A stretch of 41,979 nt of DNA from positions 120,561 to 162,539 of the forward strand of contig BFEA01000166.1 in NCBI GenBank assembly GCA_003427395.1, given 5' to 3'. The notes under the pieces are model-generated. The model had not been told where the DNA came from. It did no database searches and was given only the letters and a program-made list of their open reading frames with translations. Positions 22,599 through 30,985 of the stretch are shown here, in pieces (within the stretch, counting starts at the first letter, position 1; each line of letters opens with the position of its first letter). Origin of the DNA: Chara braunii (taxonomy: Eukaryota; Streptophyta; Charophyceae; Charales; Characeae). The position numbers were made by a program, and so were the translations under genes.

Positions 22599-24640
22599 CT
22601 AGATGATGCGCCAGTCCCTAATGGCCCAGTCCACTGTGCAAAGGAGGCCGTATCTTAGCACCCTTGTTAAGCACGTCTGAACGTCTTCCTTTGCCCAGAA
22701 AGGGTTGGCTTTTACCTTGTGTAACTGCAGATCCATTAAAGCACTATGGTTGAACCAGACCAGATCGAAGGCCTTATCCTCTTCAAACAGGATATACAGA
22801 TTTGTGTCTGCCATTCGTATCAGGCCGTCGAATTGGACAGAGATTGCCTTGGCCCCTATTGGAAAGTTCTTACTAATAAAGGACCGCGCCTTGCCGTTGA
22901 AGTCCCTATCTCTTAGAGACAGGAGGGACCATATATTGGAAAAAGACATTCCCAGTACCGTGACCCCTCCTTCTATCGGGGAGAGGCCAATCTCCATCCT
23001 GTCCCCCTCCCTTCTCAGCGGGATGGCTATCACCCCCTTCGATCGGGTGAGCGGTTTTTCATATTGACCCCTTTCTACCAGGTTCCTCATCTTATCCTGT
23101 CTCCGAGGTTCCTCTGATGGTTCTGTTCTTTCATTTTGTGGAGCTGCAGCCACACTTTGTTCGGGCTTGTTCTGTTCAGGCTTGTTCTGTTTCCCTCCCT
23201 CCTTTGTCTCTGTGTTCCCCTTCCCCGAATCGTCGGACTCTGTTTCTGCAACCGGGGGGCAGAAATGCAAATGAGCAATATGTCTCACGCGCTGGAAGAT
23301 TTTCGCCCACGAGGTGTGCGGGGGGGTGCCACAGTCCAGGGCTTTCCTCAAGGTTGGACTGTTGTCCAGCATATTAAAGCACTGAACGTATGAGTGGTCC
23401 CAAAATTTTGAGGAGGCCCCTGTGTACTGGGCCTGGAGCCCTGCAATGAGCCAGTCTGCTATTGCTTGCAGTTTCTGTTCAGTGCTCATGTCCGCCGGCG
23501 AAGCTTGATCCGCGGTTCCATTTTCGTTGTGGCCTCTTTCCTTCATTTCGATATCCGGCGGGGGGGGGAGGGAGGTAGGAGGTTCTTCGATCTCCATGGG
23601 TTGGGGACCGAAGGCGTCGCTGAAGTGGTCTTTTAAATCTATATCTTTGTTCCCAGCCGGGGACTGCTCGGTCTCAGTCTGGGCCTGTGTGGGGGGGGGG
23701 TAAGGTCTCCTTTTGCGGTACTTGAAAGTGAGCCGCCGAGACCCTGTATAGGCGCTGGAGGATGTCCTCCCACGAGGCATGGGCTGGGAGACCTTTGTTT
23801 AGTATGTCTTTGATGGAGGGGCTGCTTTCCAGTGCTGCTACTAATTGTACCTGTGCCCTTTTCCAGAAATCTTGTGACGCCCCTTCACGCTTCTGCTGCA
23901 GCCCCCACATGACCCAATCAGCTATTCCCACGACCGTGATCGGTGGTTCTCTTTGTAACGAAAAGGCCACCGGGTTTCTGGGTCCTTTTTGCCCTGGTTG
24001 CCAGATTTCCCCATAGGGGTCTGCATTTCCGTCAAGGGACTGCTGTGATACAGTGATTTCTCCTGAGGCACCTTCCATGAGTTGCCCTTGCTGTGGCCAT
24101 TGCTCCTTTGGAGCTTGCTCTGTTGCTGCATTTGCCAAGCGGTCCCCAAAAGTCACCTCCATCGTCTGCCCATGCTGGGGGGGATGTGGGCCAGACCCCT
24201 CGCTGCTGTATTTGAGGGTTGTTTGTTGCTCTATTTGCTGGTTCTGATCCTCATCCCTCTCTCCTTCGCCCTCTCCCTTCCCATCAGCTAACACCGCAAA
24301 TCTGTTTTGATTTGCCTTTGATATGGTTTTCTCGGTCTGATCTGCGGCTTTCGTTTTGCTCTGGGGGGAGTGCGTTGCCCGGTCCTGATAGGCCGCCGGG
24401 TCCGGGCCCAAGGATCCCTTATTCGTAGTTGTTGGTAAAAGGAGCTGCAGTTGCTGAAGCGTGGCCTGGCTATGCGGAGGGCCTGGTACTTGAAGGTGCT
24501 CCAGGGTCCCCTTCCCCTTCTTCGACGTAGCCGTTGGTGGGGGGGGCTGCTGTTGTTGGGGCGTGGCCTGGCCCTGTGGAGGGTCTGGTAATGGCTCCCA
24601 CGTTTGGGAGAAGAGGTTTAGTGGTCAGTTACCATTGTGG
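22599..24640 (-). pseudogene. LINE ORF1, element B, 5'-truncated, one frameshift
   Basis: Two long frames, 24,640-23,674 and 23,780-22,599, overlap and join at a run of ten G at 23,691-23,700 (C on the sense strand), so a single slippage probably explains the break. In order: Gln/Pro-rich imperfect repeats (24,640-24,430, with GQATPQQQQ and SQATLQQLQ), a linker with ANQNRFAVLAD, an ADW module (about 23,945-23,735), DHFSDAFGPQPMEIE (about 23,595-23,635), a second ADW module (about 23,475-23,255), a charged linker with repeated QNKPE, and the C-terminal region ending ALMDLQLHKVKANPFW and beyond. The Gag and zinc-knuckle part seen in A is missing. ORF1 function is RNA binding by family analogy; the role of the modules is unknown. 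Confidence 0.85.
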
Positions 24641-24656
24641 AAATTGGAACTAATGG

Positions 24657-24779
24657 GACGCTGGACCCGGTTTCCAGCAGCTGCAGCTCCCCACCAATAG
24701 ATGGAGTGACATGCATAAGGTATACCAGTTGGGGAGACTGGTATCACCTCAACTAGTACTACCTGCAGAGTCTTGTTTG

Positions 24780-24815
<36 letters not shown>
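24657..24815 (+). repeat. LINE 3'-terminal module with poly-A, possibly the end of element A
   Basis: Plus orientation: GGGACGCTGGACCCGG, then GCTCCCCACCAATAGATGGA, then a hairpin AGGTATACCAGT/ACTGGTATCACCT, then CTTGTTTG and 35 A (24,780-24,814). It matches the terminal module of B in order and ending but has a different final hairpin. Its position on the far side of element B and its orientation fit the displaced terminus of A. A separate truncated insertion is also possible. Confidence 0.75.
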
Positions 24816-25167
24816 GTTGTCAAATATGTAAGTAATTAGGCTACAATACAACAGCAGATCTACCTGCCAAAGCTCACTTTTGGAAGGCGAGCCCTGCAGT
24901 TTGCATTTCAGATCTCAAGGTTATGAAGGTCATGTGTATAGGGTTGAAGAGGGTATAAGTTTTAGACATTCATGTGGTTCAAATGGGCCATACATAATAG
25001 AGGGGGGCTGTTGAACAGGGCTGGACAAATACATAAAGGGGCTCCAAGAGAGGAAGGGTGTCATTAGCAGCTCCATGGGACAACGGAGACCCGGGTCTGA
25101 GAAGAGATACGCCCACGGGCCCAGGGAAAATAATAAACAGCAATCTCTGTGTTATAAGATGTATCAA
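24816..25167. other. spacer between two LINE 3' ends, no gene seen
   Basis: About 350 bases with no motif I recognise. It could be 3' UTR of the element ending at 25,318, or unrelated flank. The 3' UTR phrases shared by C and D (CTGCTCAGTC) were not found here. Confidence 0.4.
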
Positions 25168-25170
25168 TGG

Positions 25171-25318
25171 GACGCTGGACCCGGTTTCCAGCAGGTGCCG
25201 CTCCCCACCAATAGATGGAGCAGTCCGACAGATAAAACCTCAATCCTGACGGTTCTCTTACCACCACGGATAGAGGGTTTACACAAGGACAATTTTCTAA
25301 AAAAAAAAAAAAAAAAAA
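25171..25318 (+). repeat. LINE 3'-terminal module with poly-A, solo
   Basis: GGGACGCTGGACCCGG and GCTCCCCACCAATAGATGGA as in element B, then a variant final hairpin (AACCTC and ATCC pairing with GGAT and GAGGGTT) whose loop contains CTCTTACCA, then a 20-A tail at 25,299-25,318. No coding remnant is recognised upstream, so this is either a severely 5'-truncated LINE or a short non-autonomous element using the same 3' end. Confidence 0.75.
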
Positions 25319-25600
25319 GAGAATATATGACAGGAGAAGGCAAATGGTTCGACACCAACAAGCACGGCAACAGCAACGACATTAGTGAGGGCCACGTTAG
25401 TACCTGGGAAGTAGGGGTCATTTCAGCAACGACCACGTATGCTTTAGGTGACACGTTAGCAAGGGTCATAGTATCAGACAACAAGTCAGCGATTGCCACA
25501 CCAGTGCAAACGATAGGCAGTTCCACATGAGCACCTGCCTAGGAGACCTCACACCGCATGATGCCAAGGACCCATTCAGGGAGCGGTGCAAGGGCGGGGG

Positions 25601-25948
25601 CACTTGGTCCTCGCATGATGCCAAGGACCCATTCAGGGAGGACAAGGATTCCAAGCCCATACATGTTATGGACTTGGGGACCCTCACAGCCCGCCGAGGA
25701 GCCATTCAAGGTGGATAAGATTTTCGAGTCCGGCAATATCATATGGAGAGAGGTGGCGGCTGGTCAAAGGATGGCACTTGGTCCTCGCATGATGCCAAGG
25801 ACCCATTCAGGGAGGACAAGGATTTCAAGCCCATACATGTTATGGACTTGGGGACCCTCACAGCACGCCGAGGAGCCCTTCAAGGTGGATAAGGTTTTCG
25901 AGTCCGGCAATATCATATGGAGTGAGGTGGCAGCTGGTCAAAGGATGG
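25601..25948 (+). repeat. 174-bp tandem repeat, two copies
   Basis: Units at 25,601-25,774 and 25,775-25,948, each beginning CACTTGGTCCTCGCATGATG, differ at few positions. A shorter phrase, CATGATGCCAAGGACCCATT, also occurs at about 25,556 just upstream. The period is 58 codons, so all frames stay aligned; frame 25,558-25,962 is open through both units, but another frame (HDAKDPFRE, PIHVMDLGTLTARRGA) looks more protein-like and is stopped once per unit. The coding status is undecided. Confidence 0.85.
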
Positions 25949-25949
25949 G

Positions 25950-26880
25950 GGGCAAAAGTTAAAGGGGGTGTCGACTTCTTCACAAGCTGTGTAATCACGA
26001 GTTCAAGGCGGGACAGGCGCATGCACTGGGGGACCTCACATCGAAAAGGAAGACTGCATGTTGCAACAACAGGACACTGACAATGTAGAGGAGGCTACAT
26101 AAAGGCTGGTACAAATCTGCCTCAAGACATGATGGGTTGTGCATTGAGTGGAGGAGGCAGAGGACAGCAATAATGACGACGTCGGCGGTGGTGAGCAAGC
26201 AAGACAGGTCTGCACAGCCTGCAAGCGGGGTGGAACGCGTCGGGAAGGAGGGTGTTGGTGTGGAAGCGGAGGGGAGCGCAGCTTCTGCATGGTCTGCTGG
26301 GACTGTAGTTGCTGGTATTGCACTTGGAAAGGCAAAGGTGCATCTTTCCAGGCAGATATCCACTGCATACAGTGGCCATGAGTTGTTGTGTCGACAAGCC
26401 GTGGCAAAAGGAGGTGTACACGACACATATCGAGTTCTTTGTTGGGAATCCCATTCTCCTTCGACGTAGCCAGAAGTAGAAGCTTCAAGAACTTTGCAAT
26501 GCGTGCTCTTCACCACAGTCTTTCCTCAGACATCCTGTCACCTTGACGGATACTCCTGCTGTGTCGGCACCTCCTCTATAGAAGAGGCTGGAAGATGAGG
26601 AGGCTGCGAATCGGAATGAAAGTCAGGTCAGCGGCTGCACGTTCATCGGTAACGGAACCACTCACGTTTATGGGCGACCTCTGGTCAACCACATCCTCAC
26701 AGGGGGGTCAAGGGAGGATACTGAATTTTTGAGCGCATGTTCTGGATCTTGTACACGATTATTCATGACATGGATCTTTCTCCATAATTTGGGCAAGAAG
26801 AAGTGAGTGGGCACAAGTTATATAGAAGCACACACTATAGCAGTGGCCATCTTCTGCAGGGACCAGAAAAGTGGCCAAGG
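25950..26880. other. unassigned region, no supported gene
   Basis: Several overlapping frames on both strands are open around 26,000-26,500, which reflects composition. The frame 26,148-26,381 (+) has a Cys-rich stretch (VCTACKRGG, CWCGS, FCMVCWDCSCWYC) but no start, family match or conservation I can point to. Confidence 0.35.
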
Positions 26881-26881
26881 G

Positions 26882-26984
26882 CTACCTTCTTCCCCCGAAA
26901 CGGTCGTTATAGCTGTATTCAGACTGAAAGATGCCCCAAATACAGCAAAAATGACCGTACGTTGTATTCGGGGGAAGAAGGTAG
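26882..26984. mobile_element. palindromic MITE, copy 1 (103 bp)
   Basis: Perfect 18-bp terminal inverted repeats: CTACCTTCTTCCCCCGAA at 26,882-26,899 and its reverse complement at 26,967-26,984. Inner parts also pair loosely (GTCGTTATAGCTGTATT with AAATACAGCAAAAATGAC). There is no coding capacity. Three related sequences occur in this window. The superfamily is not assigned because target duplications are unclear. Confidence 0.8.
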
Positions 26985-27059
26985 GAAGGATCAGAAGGCC
27001 AGAGTTCTCCTTCCGCCTGTAGAGATGAGGTTGGGAACTAAGTTCGTCATGTTGGCTCT

Positions 27060-27111
27060 TTCCCCGAATACAAACGTACGGTCATTATAGCTGTATCTAG
27101 ACTGAAATATA
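27060..27111. mobile_element. half-MITE related to copy 1
   Basis: One arm only: TTTCCCCGAATACAAACGTA, then CGGTCATTATAGCTGTAT and AGACTGAAA. The same order of phrases occurs in the left half and middle of the copy at 26,882-26,984, so this is a decayed or broken copy. Confidence 0.55.
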
Positions 27112-27383
27112 GCGTTTCAGCATCCTTATTGGAGGGACATGCTGCCAGGCCTCGTCTATGCGGTGGGTCGATTAAGGATGTCACCATCTTCAGCAGGCAA
27201 GAACTCTTAAACCACCAGTACTTGGCCTAGCTATGGGCCATGGACAAAAATAGAGTAGAAACTGTTCTAGTCGGATGAATTTGGACTCTCCTGTAGTGGT
27301 CCGTACATTTCCTAAAATTGTGGCTTGTTAACGGGCACGACCTTAGGAAGTACTGCAGTGGTTTAACACTGTCCGACACTCTA

Positions 27384-27444
27384 CTACCTTCTTCCCTAAG
27401 TACGGCTATACCGACCGTACGTTGTGTTCGGGGGAAGACGGTAG
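27384..27444. mobile_element. MITE, internally deleted copy (61 bp)
   Basis: Ends CTACCTTCTTCCC and GGGGAAGACGGTAG are near-perfect inverted repeats (one mismatch over the first 13 bases). Inside are CGACCGTACGTTGTGTTCG, matching the right arm of the 26,882-26,984 copy. The central part is shortened. Confidence 0.7.
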
Positions 27445-27524
27445 TCGACAGGCTCGTGACACGGAAGAGGAGTGTATACAGTTCAATGGTTGTTGACCCA
27501 ATTGTCAATGAGCAAGTTTCAAAC

Positions 27525-27549
27525 AAAAAAAAAAAAAAAAAAAAAAAAA
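27525..27549 (+). repeat. poly-A tract (25 A)
   Basis: Uninterrupted run of 25 A after CAAAC. Possible tail of an unidentified retroposed sequence; no body is recognised. The region from 27,550 to 28,140 holds a diverged piece of family P (about 27,830-27,910, similar to 30,640-30,735) and nothing else supported. Confidence 0.6.
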
Positions 27550-28164
27550 GTTCGGTGGCGGTGTCCTTGACACAGCCGCAACAATGTGTGGTGCAATGGT
27601 CGGGGAGCTGTAGAGCTGCATGTGTGTGTTGTCACATATGGTTAATAGGTGGTGTCATTTTGATTTTTCACCGAAACTGCCATATTTCCCCGAATTGGTG
27701 GCTTTTTTGTTGTTCGTTTTCTTGTGTGATATGTATGTTCACGAAATGTTTTGACAACATTGTTTGTGCCGGTGCGGCGAGAAACCCTGAAATTTTGGCC
27801 TTCCATTAACCATCTCTCTGTAAACTGTCACCACAACAAACCCTTTTCCACCCCTACGAGTCGATCCAGAACGAAACAGCTTTACCTCTATAGCAAACAA
27901 CATGAAGCACACGAAGACCATTGCATTGCCTTTTCCTTGCCCCATCCTCTGTTCATTTTCCTTGCTTCGGCAATCTGCCATACTTCCTTTTATAATTGCA
28001 GGTGCTAGTATTCTTCATATTGCTGCTTTACATCAATATGGTTCCAATAATCCATTGGGCATAAACTCTTCTGTAGATAAAATAGCTTTTTATCCCCCCC
28101 GTGCCTTGTGTCGGTGTGTAGGTCTGTCAATCTTGGTGTGTTAGTGTTTGTGTTGGCTACCCAA

Positions 28165-28345
28165 ACACAACCAGACCAAAACTGACACAACACAATCACA
28201 ACCAGACCAAGACTGACACCTGACACAAACACAACCAGACCAAGACTGACACAACACAAACAACCAGACCAAGACTGACCTGACACAACACAACCAGACC
28301 AAGACTGACACAACACAAACACAACCAGACCAAGACTGACACACT
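28165..28345 (+). repeat. minisatellite, six copies of about 30 bp
   Basis: The core ACAACCAGACCAAGACTGAC recurs with starts near 28,167, 28,198, 28,230, 28,260, 28,290 and 28,320, separated by ACAA-rich or CCTGA spacers. The Trp/Val/Leu-rich frame on the minus strand is a product of the repeat. Confidence 0.9.
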
Positions 28346-28419
28346 GACGCAGAACGGACTTGAGTGAATATGAGTCAGGATGACACTGTACGTGCGCACG
28401 TGCCAGAGAAGGAATCGAA

Positions 28420-28610
28420 GTTGTTGTGCTGCAGCAGAACGTCCGCTGCAGCAACAGTTGTTCTGCTGCAGCAGCTGAAGTTGTGCTGCTGCAGTGGAAC
28501 CTCGTCCGCTGGAGCGGAAGTTCTGCTGCTGGACCAGTTCTTCTTGTGCAGCGGGACAACTTCATCTGAACCGAAGCTGCTCTGCTTCAGCAGTTGCTCA
28601 GCTGCATTGC
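28420..28610. repeat. CTGCAGCAG-rich self-complementary repeat
   Basis: Dense alternation of GCTGCAGC, TTCTGCTGCAGCAG and CCGCTGGAGCGG. Many short perfect palindromes follow each other at spacings of about 20-35 bp, so either strand could fold extensively. No coding evidence beyond open frames rich in Ala, Leu and Ser. Confidence 0.6.
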
Positions 28611-28873
28611 TCGAATGCAGGCAATGAAGCATACAAAAGATGAGCAATTCCGACAATGAACAGTTTTCGAGTTTTGCCTCCGTCACATTCCTTTCTTGAG
28701 TTTCTTTACTTCGGCTTTCTTTGGGGTACCCCCTCTTTTGTTTCCTTAAAAAAAAACAAAAAAAATGTCTTTGATTCATCTGTTGAGAGCTGTATTTTAT
28801 CTCTCAATGTATATTTTTAGATTTTGTTTTGCACTACAGACCCCGGGCACTCCTCAGACCATCAGGAGGTTAC

Positions 28874-28921
28874 TAGCAAGCTCCACTCTGTGTGGGTAGT
28901 AGTACAGAGTGGAGCTTGCTA
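28874..28921. repeat. perfect 18-bp inverted repeat
   Basis: Arms TAGCAAGCTCCACTCTGT (28,874-28,891) and its exact reverse complement (28,904-28,921) flank a 12-base spacer. There is no T-run after it, so it is not a conventional terminator. It is followed within five bases by a second inverted repeat. Confidence 0.9.
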
Positions 28922-28925
28922 CCTT

Positions 28926-28987
28926 TTCCCTCCCCCTACCACCCAGGCTCATACTAATCTCTGGCAATGGGTGGGAGGGGGAGGGAA
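28926..28987. repeat. 20-bp inverted repeat, 19 of 20 paired
   Basis: TTCCCTCCCCCTACCACCCA at 28,926-28,945 pairs with TGGGTGGGAGGGGGAGGGAA at 28,968-28,987 with one mismatch; the spacer is 22 bases. Together with the preceding inverted repeat it makes a two-hairpin block of about 115 bp. Confidence 0.9.
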
Positions 28988-29011
28988 TACCCCTACCAAG
29001 ACCAACCATAG

Positions 29012-29240
29012 GGGGCAAGCCGGCTATCTCAGCTGGTGAACCTGCCGCGTGCCGCGGGGGGCCATGGGGGGTCCGAATGGAAGACGTGGGGAGTTTAACC
29101 CACCACATCTGGAATGCTGCTTTCGTGTTTCTACGAACCGAGCTAGGCAGCTGGCACATGGGGTACCCCTTCTTTTTTTTTTTCCCACCCCTCCTCTTTT
29201 TTTTCCCTTTCAAAAAAAAAAAAGGAAAAAAAAAGAGAAT
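29012..29240 (+). repeat. possible tRNA-like SINE head with A/T-rich tail
   Basis: TATCTCAGCTGG near 29,022 fits a Pol III A-box apart from one base, and GGGTCCGAATGGA about 50 bases on is a weak B-box. A T-rich and then A-rich end follows (29,169-29,237). No tRNA cloverleaf can be drawn and no second copy with the same tail is present, so this is a low-confidence suggestion. Confidence 0.2.
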
Positions 29241-29780
29241 GCCGCGTTCTCCTCATTTGGAGGTACAGCTGCATTTTTACTACTCTATTTTTGTTCTATC
29301 AATATTTTTCCTTCTTTTATCTCCCACTACCTATCACTAGCTATACACTTGGGTTTAGTCGAAGTCAAGGGTTTAGTTGAAGTCAAGAGCAGACGAGCCA
29401 ACTACACTACGCCCTAAATCTCAGCCTCTTAAAGGACCAGTACACCATACACCGACCCACGGGTGCCAGCATGAAACCCGCACCACTTCGAAGGCCGCCA
29501 ATTTTTTTTTTCAACGACACCCCGCACCGGGCGGCCCCTCCGAGTTTTGCCTGTGGCGACAAAAAAATTCTGAAAGGCTGGGGCCGCGTACTTGCAGTTT
29601 AAATCTACCAACTAAGCCTAAGCTATCCCAAGGTTATGGGTCCATTTCTACCTAACTCCCAGCCTTCCTAGTATTCCTACTATGCTCAACTCTGCTCTAT
29701 GCGGGGAGCAGTACCCCGGCTCCTCACACGTGGCAAGAGCTGAAAAGCACACGTCCGCAAACAGCCAGGAGGCCCAAGCC

Positions 29781-29837
29781 AATTATCTCCACTGGTTTTG
29801 GGGGAAAAAAAAAATAAAAAAAATTATCTCCACTGGT
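29781..29837 (+). repeat. 16-bp direct repeat flanking an A-rich 25-base insert
   Basis: AATTATCTCCACTGGT occurs at 29,781-29,796 and 29,822-29,837. The 25 bases between are TTTGGGGG followed by A-rich sequence. It looks like a target duplication around a tiny poly-A-tailed insert, or a replication-slippage duplication. Confidence 0.65.
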
Positions 29838-29886
29838 GAATCCGAAGCGTATCACAGGGGCTGCGGAGGATGTTACTGCCGCTTCC

Positions 29887-29934
29887 CTTATTTTATTTTA
29901 TTTTTTTATTTTATTTTATTTTTTATTTATTTTT
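29887..29934 (+). repeat. TTTTA microsatellite
   Basis: Imperfect TTTTA/TTTTTA repeats for about 48 bases, directly before the first family P copy. No gene is seen in 29,240-29,934 apart from this, a short duplicated GGGTTTAGTCGAAGTCAA phrase near 29,355 and the 16-bp repeat. Confidence 0.8.
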
Positions 29935-30640
29935 TGTACTGCGCCTCTCACGTACAAGGCTGGCCACGTTGATTGTTGTTAAGCGCAAGCTGCCCACATC
30001 CCAGTGTGCCTTAACGGGCCCACTTGCAAGTTATGAAAGGGGGCAAACTAAAAGAGGAAGTATACTCCTGTTCATATTTCTTCAGATCTTCAGCTTACAT
30101 TGTCTGGTCTCTTATTGATGCTCATTCATATGCATTTCCTAGTAGCATACGAGGGACCGGGGAGGGAGAAAGGAAAGGTGTAGGGGGTGGTGTTCTGTAG
30201 AAAGTGAGGGACCGTGGAGGGGGAAGGGCCAGAGGAGGGAAGTGAAGGGGCAAAGAACAGAACAGACGTAAGACAAACTTCACAGAGTTCTCAATACTCA
30301 CTGCAGGGAAGTGAGAGGCACAGACTACTCTACACTACCGTCTTCACCCGAATAGAATGCCCGGTCATTATAGCTGCATTTGGCCCAACTTGCAGTCCAG
30401 ATTGGGCGATAATGACCGAGCGCTCTATTCGGATGAAGACGGTAGCACAAGCCGTTGAGCGTTTGGGGTGCTGGAGATTTTGAGTCGAGGAGCTGCTGTC
30501 GAGTATGCTTGCTAAGAGGCCACACCCCTACAGACCCGACAGGACCGGTTTGGGTATGGAGTCTATGGACTGTGGAAGCACCGCATCCAGTTCTCACAGT
30601 TGCAGTTGCTGCATGGAATGGCATGTGTGTGTTTTAAATT
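29935..30640 (+). repeat. dispersed repeat family P, copy 1
   Basis: Shares ordered phrases with 33,455-33,900 and 40,240-40,440: TTCAGATCTTCAGC, GCTCATTCATATG, CAGACTACTCTA, TTTGAGT followed by GAGCAGC-like sequence, then GTGGAAGCACCGCATCCA and GAATGGCA. The first 170 bases also match 30,795-30,985. No coding motif is recognised. A MITE is inserted at 30,335-30,445. The family type is unknown. Confidence 0.7.
30335..30445. mobile_element. palindromic MITE, copy in family P (111 bp)
   Basis: Ends CTACCGTCTTCACCCGAATA and its near-exact reverse complement (one mismatch). The inner phrase GGTCATTATAGCTGCAT matches the other MITE copies. The sister P copy at 33,800 reads CAGACTACTCTAGAATGGCA without this insert, which supports a real insertion; the exact target duplication is not clear. 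Confidence 0.85.
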
Positions 30641-30794
30641 TCAGCCCTTATTCCACCCAGACGAGTAGATTCGAATTGAGCCAGCCCAAAAATTAAAGAA
30701 TTTCACCTCTTTAGCAAGCAACGTGAATCATAATAGATTGTAGAACCAAAAAGAACCATGTTTAGCTGGGGTTTCTTTGGGGCAACAGCTCCTC

Positions 30795-30985
30795 TTTTAC
30801 TATGTCTCACATGTACAATGCTGCCCACGTTTATTGTGGTTAAGCAGCAGCTGCCCACATCCCTGTGTGCCTTAACGGCCCACTTCCACGTTATAACAGG
30901 AGGCAGAGTAAACAGGAAGGTATGCTCCTGCGCATTCACTTCAGATCTTCATACTCCTCTTCATTTCACTTCAGATCTTCAGCTT
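30795..30985 (+). repeat. dispersed repeat family P, copy 2 (partial)
   Basis: Matches 29,935-30,100: GCTGCCCACATCCCTGTGTG, CCTTAACGGCCCACTT, and CTCCTGCGCATTCACTTCAG followed by a second TTCATTTCACTTCAGATCTT. The internal doubling of the TTCAGATCTTC phrase also occurs in the copy at 33,455. Confidence 0.7.

Larger units (their letters stand above)
17317..24640 (-). mobile_element. element B: youngest LINE copy, in the 3' UTR of element A
   Basis: Minus-strand LINE with ORF1 (24,640-22,599), ORF2 (22,549-17,994), a 3' UTR and a poly-A tail seen as T at 17,573-17,586 and 17,317-17,352 around an assembly gap. It has few disabling changes and is more GC-rich than A. The 5' end lies near 24,600-24,655; the Gag/zinc-knuckle part of ORF1 present in A is absent, so B is 5'-truncated within ORF1. 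I could not find a target duplication next to both ends. Confidence 0.9.

Noticed and set aside
17299-25076. TAGCAGCTC at 17,299 and 25,068 as the target duplication of element B
   Set aside because: Neither copy is directly next to an element end, so the 9-bp match is likely chance.
26148-26381. Cys-rich zinc-finger protein
   Set aside because: Spacing of Cys pairs fits no family I can name, overlapping frames on both strands are open, and no homologous copy supports it.
28141-28344. Trp/Val/Leu repeat peptide on the minus strand
   Set aside because: It is the translation of a 30-bp minisatellite with indels that change frame between units.
28164-28345. CRISPR-like array
   Set aside because: Repeats and spacers are both low-complexity and similar between units, and the context is eukaryotic.
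29353-29390. Telomere-type TTTAGGG repeats (GGGTTTAG twice)
   Set aside because: Only two occurrences, 20 bp apart within a longer duplicated phrase; not a telomeric array.
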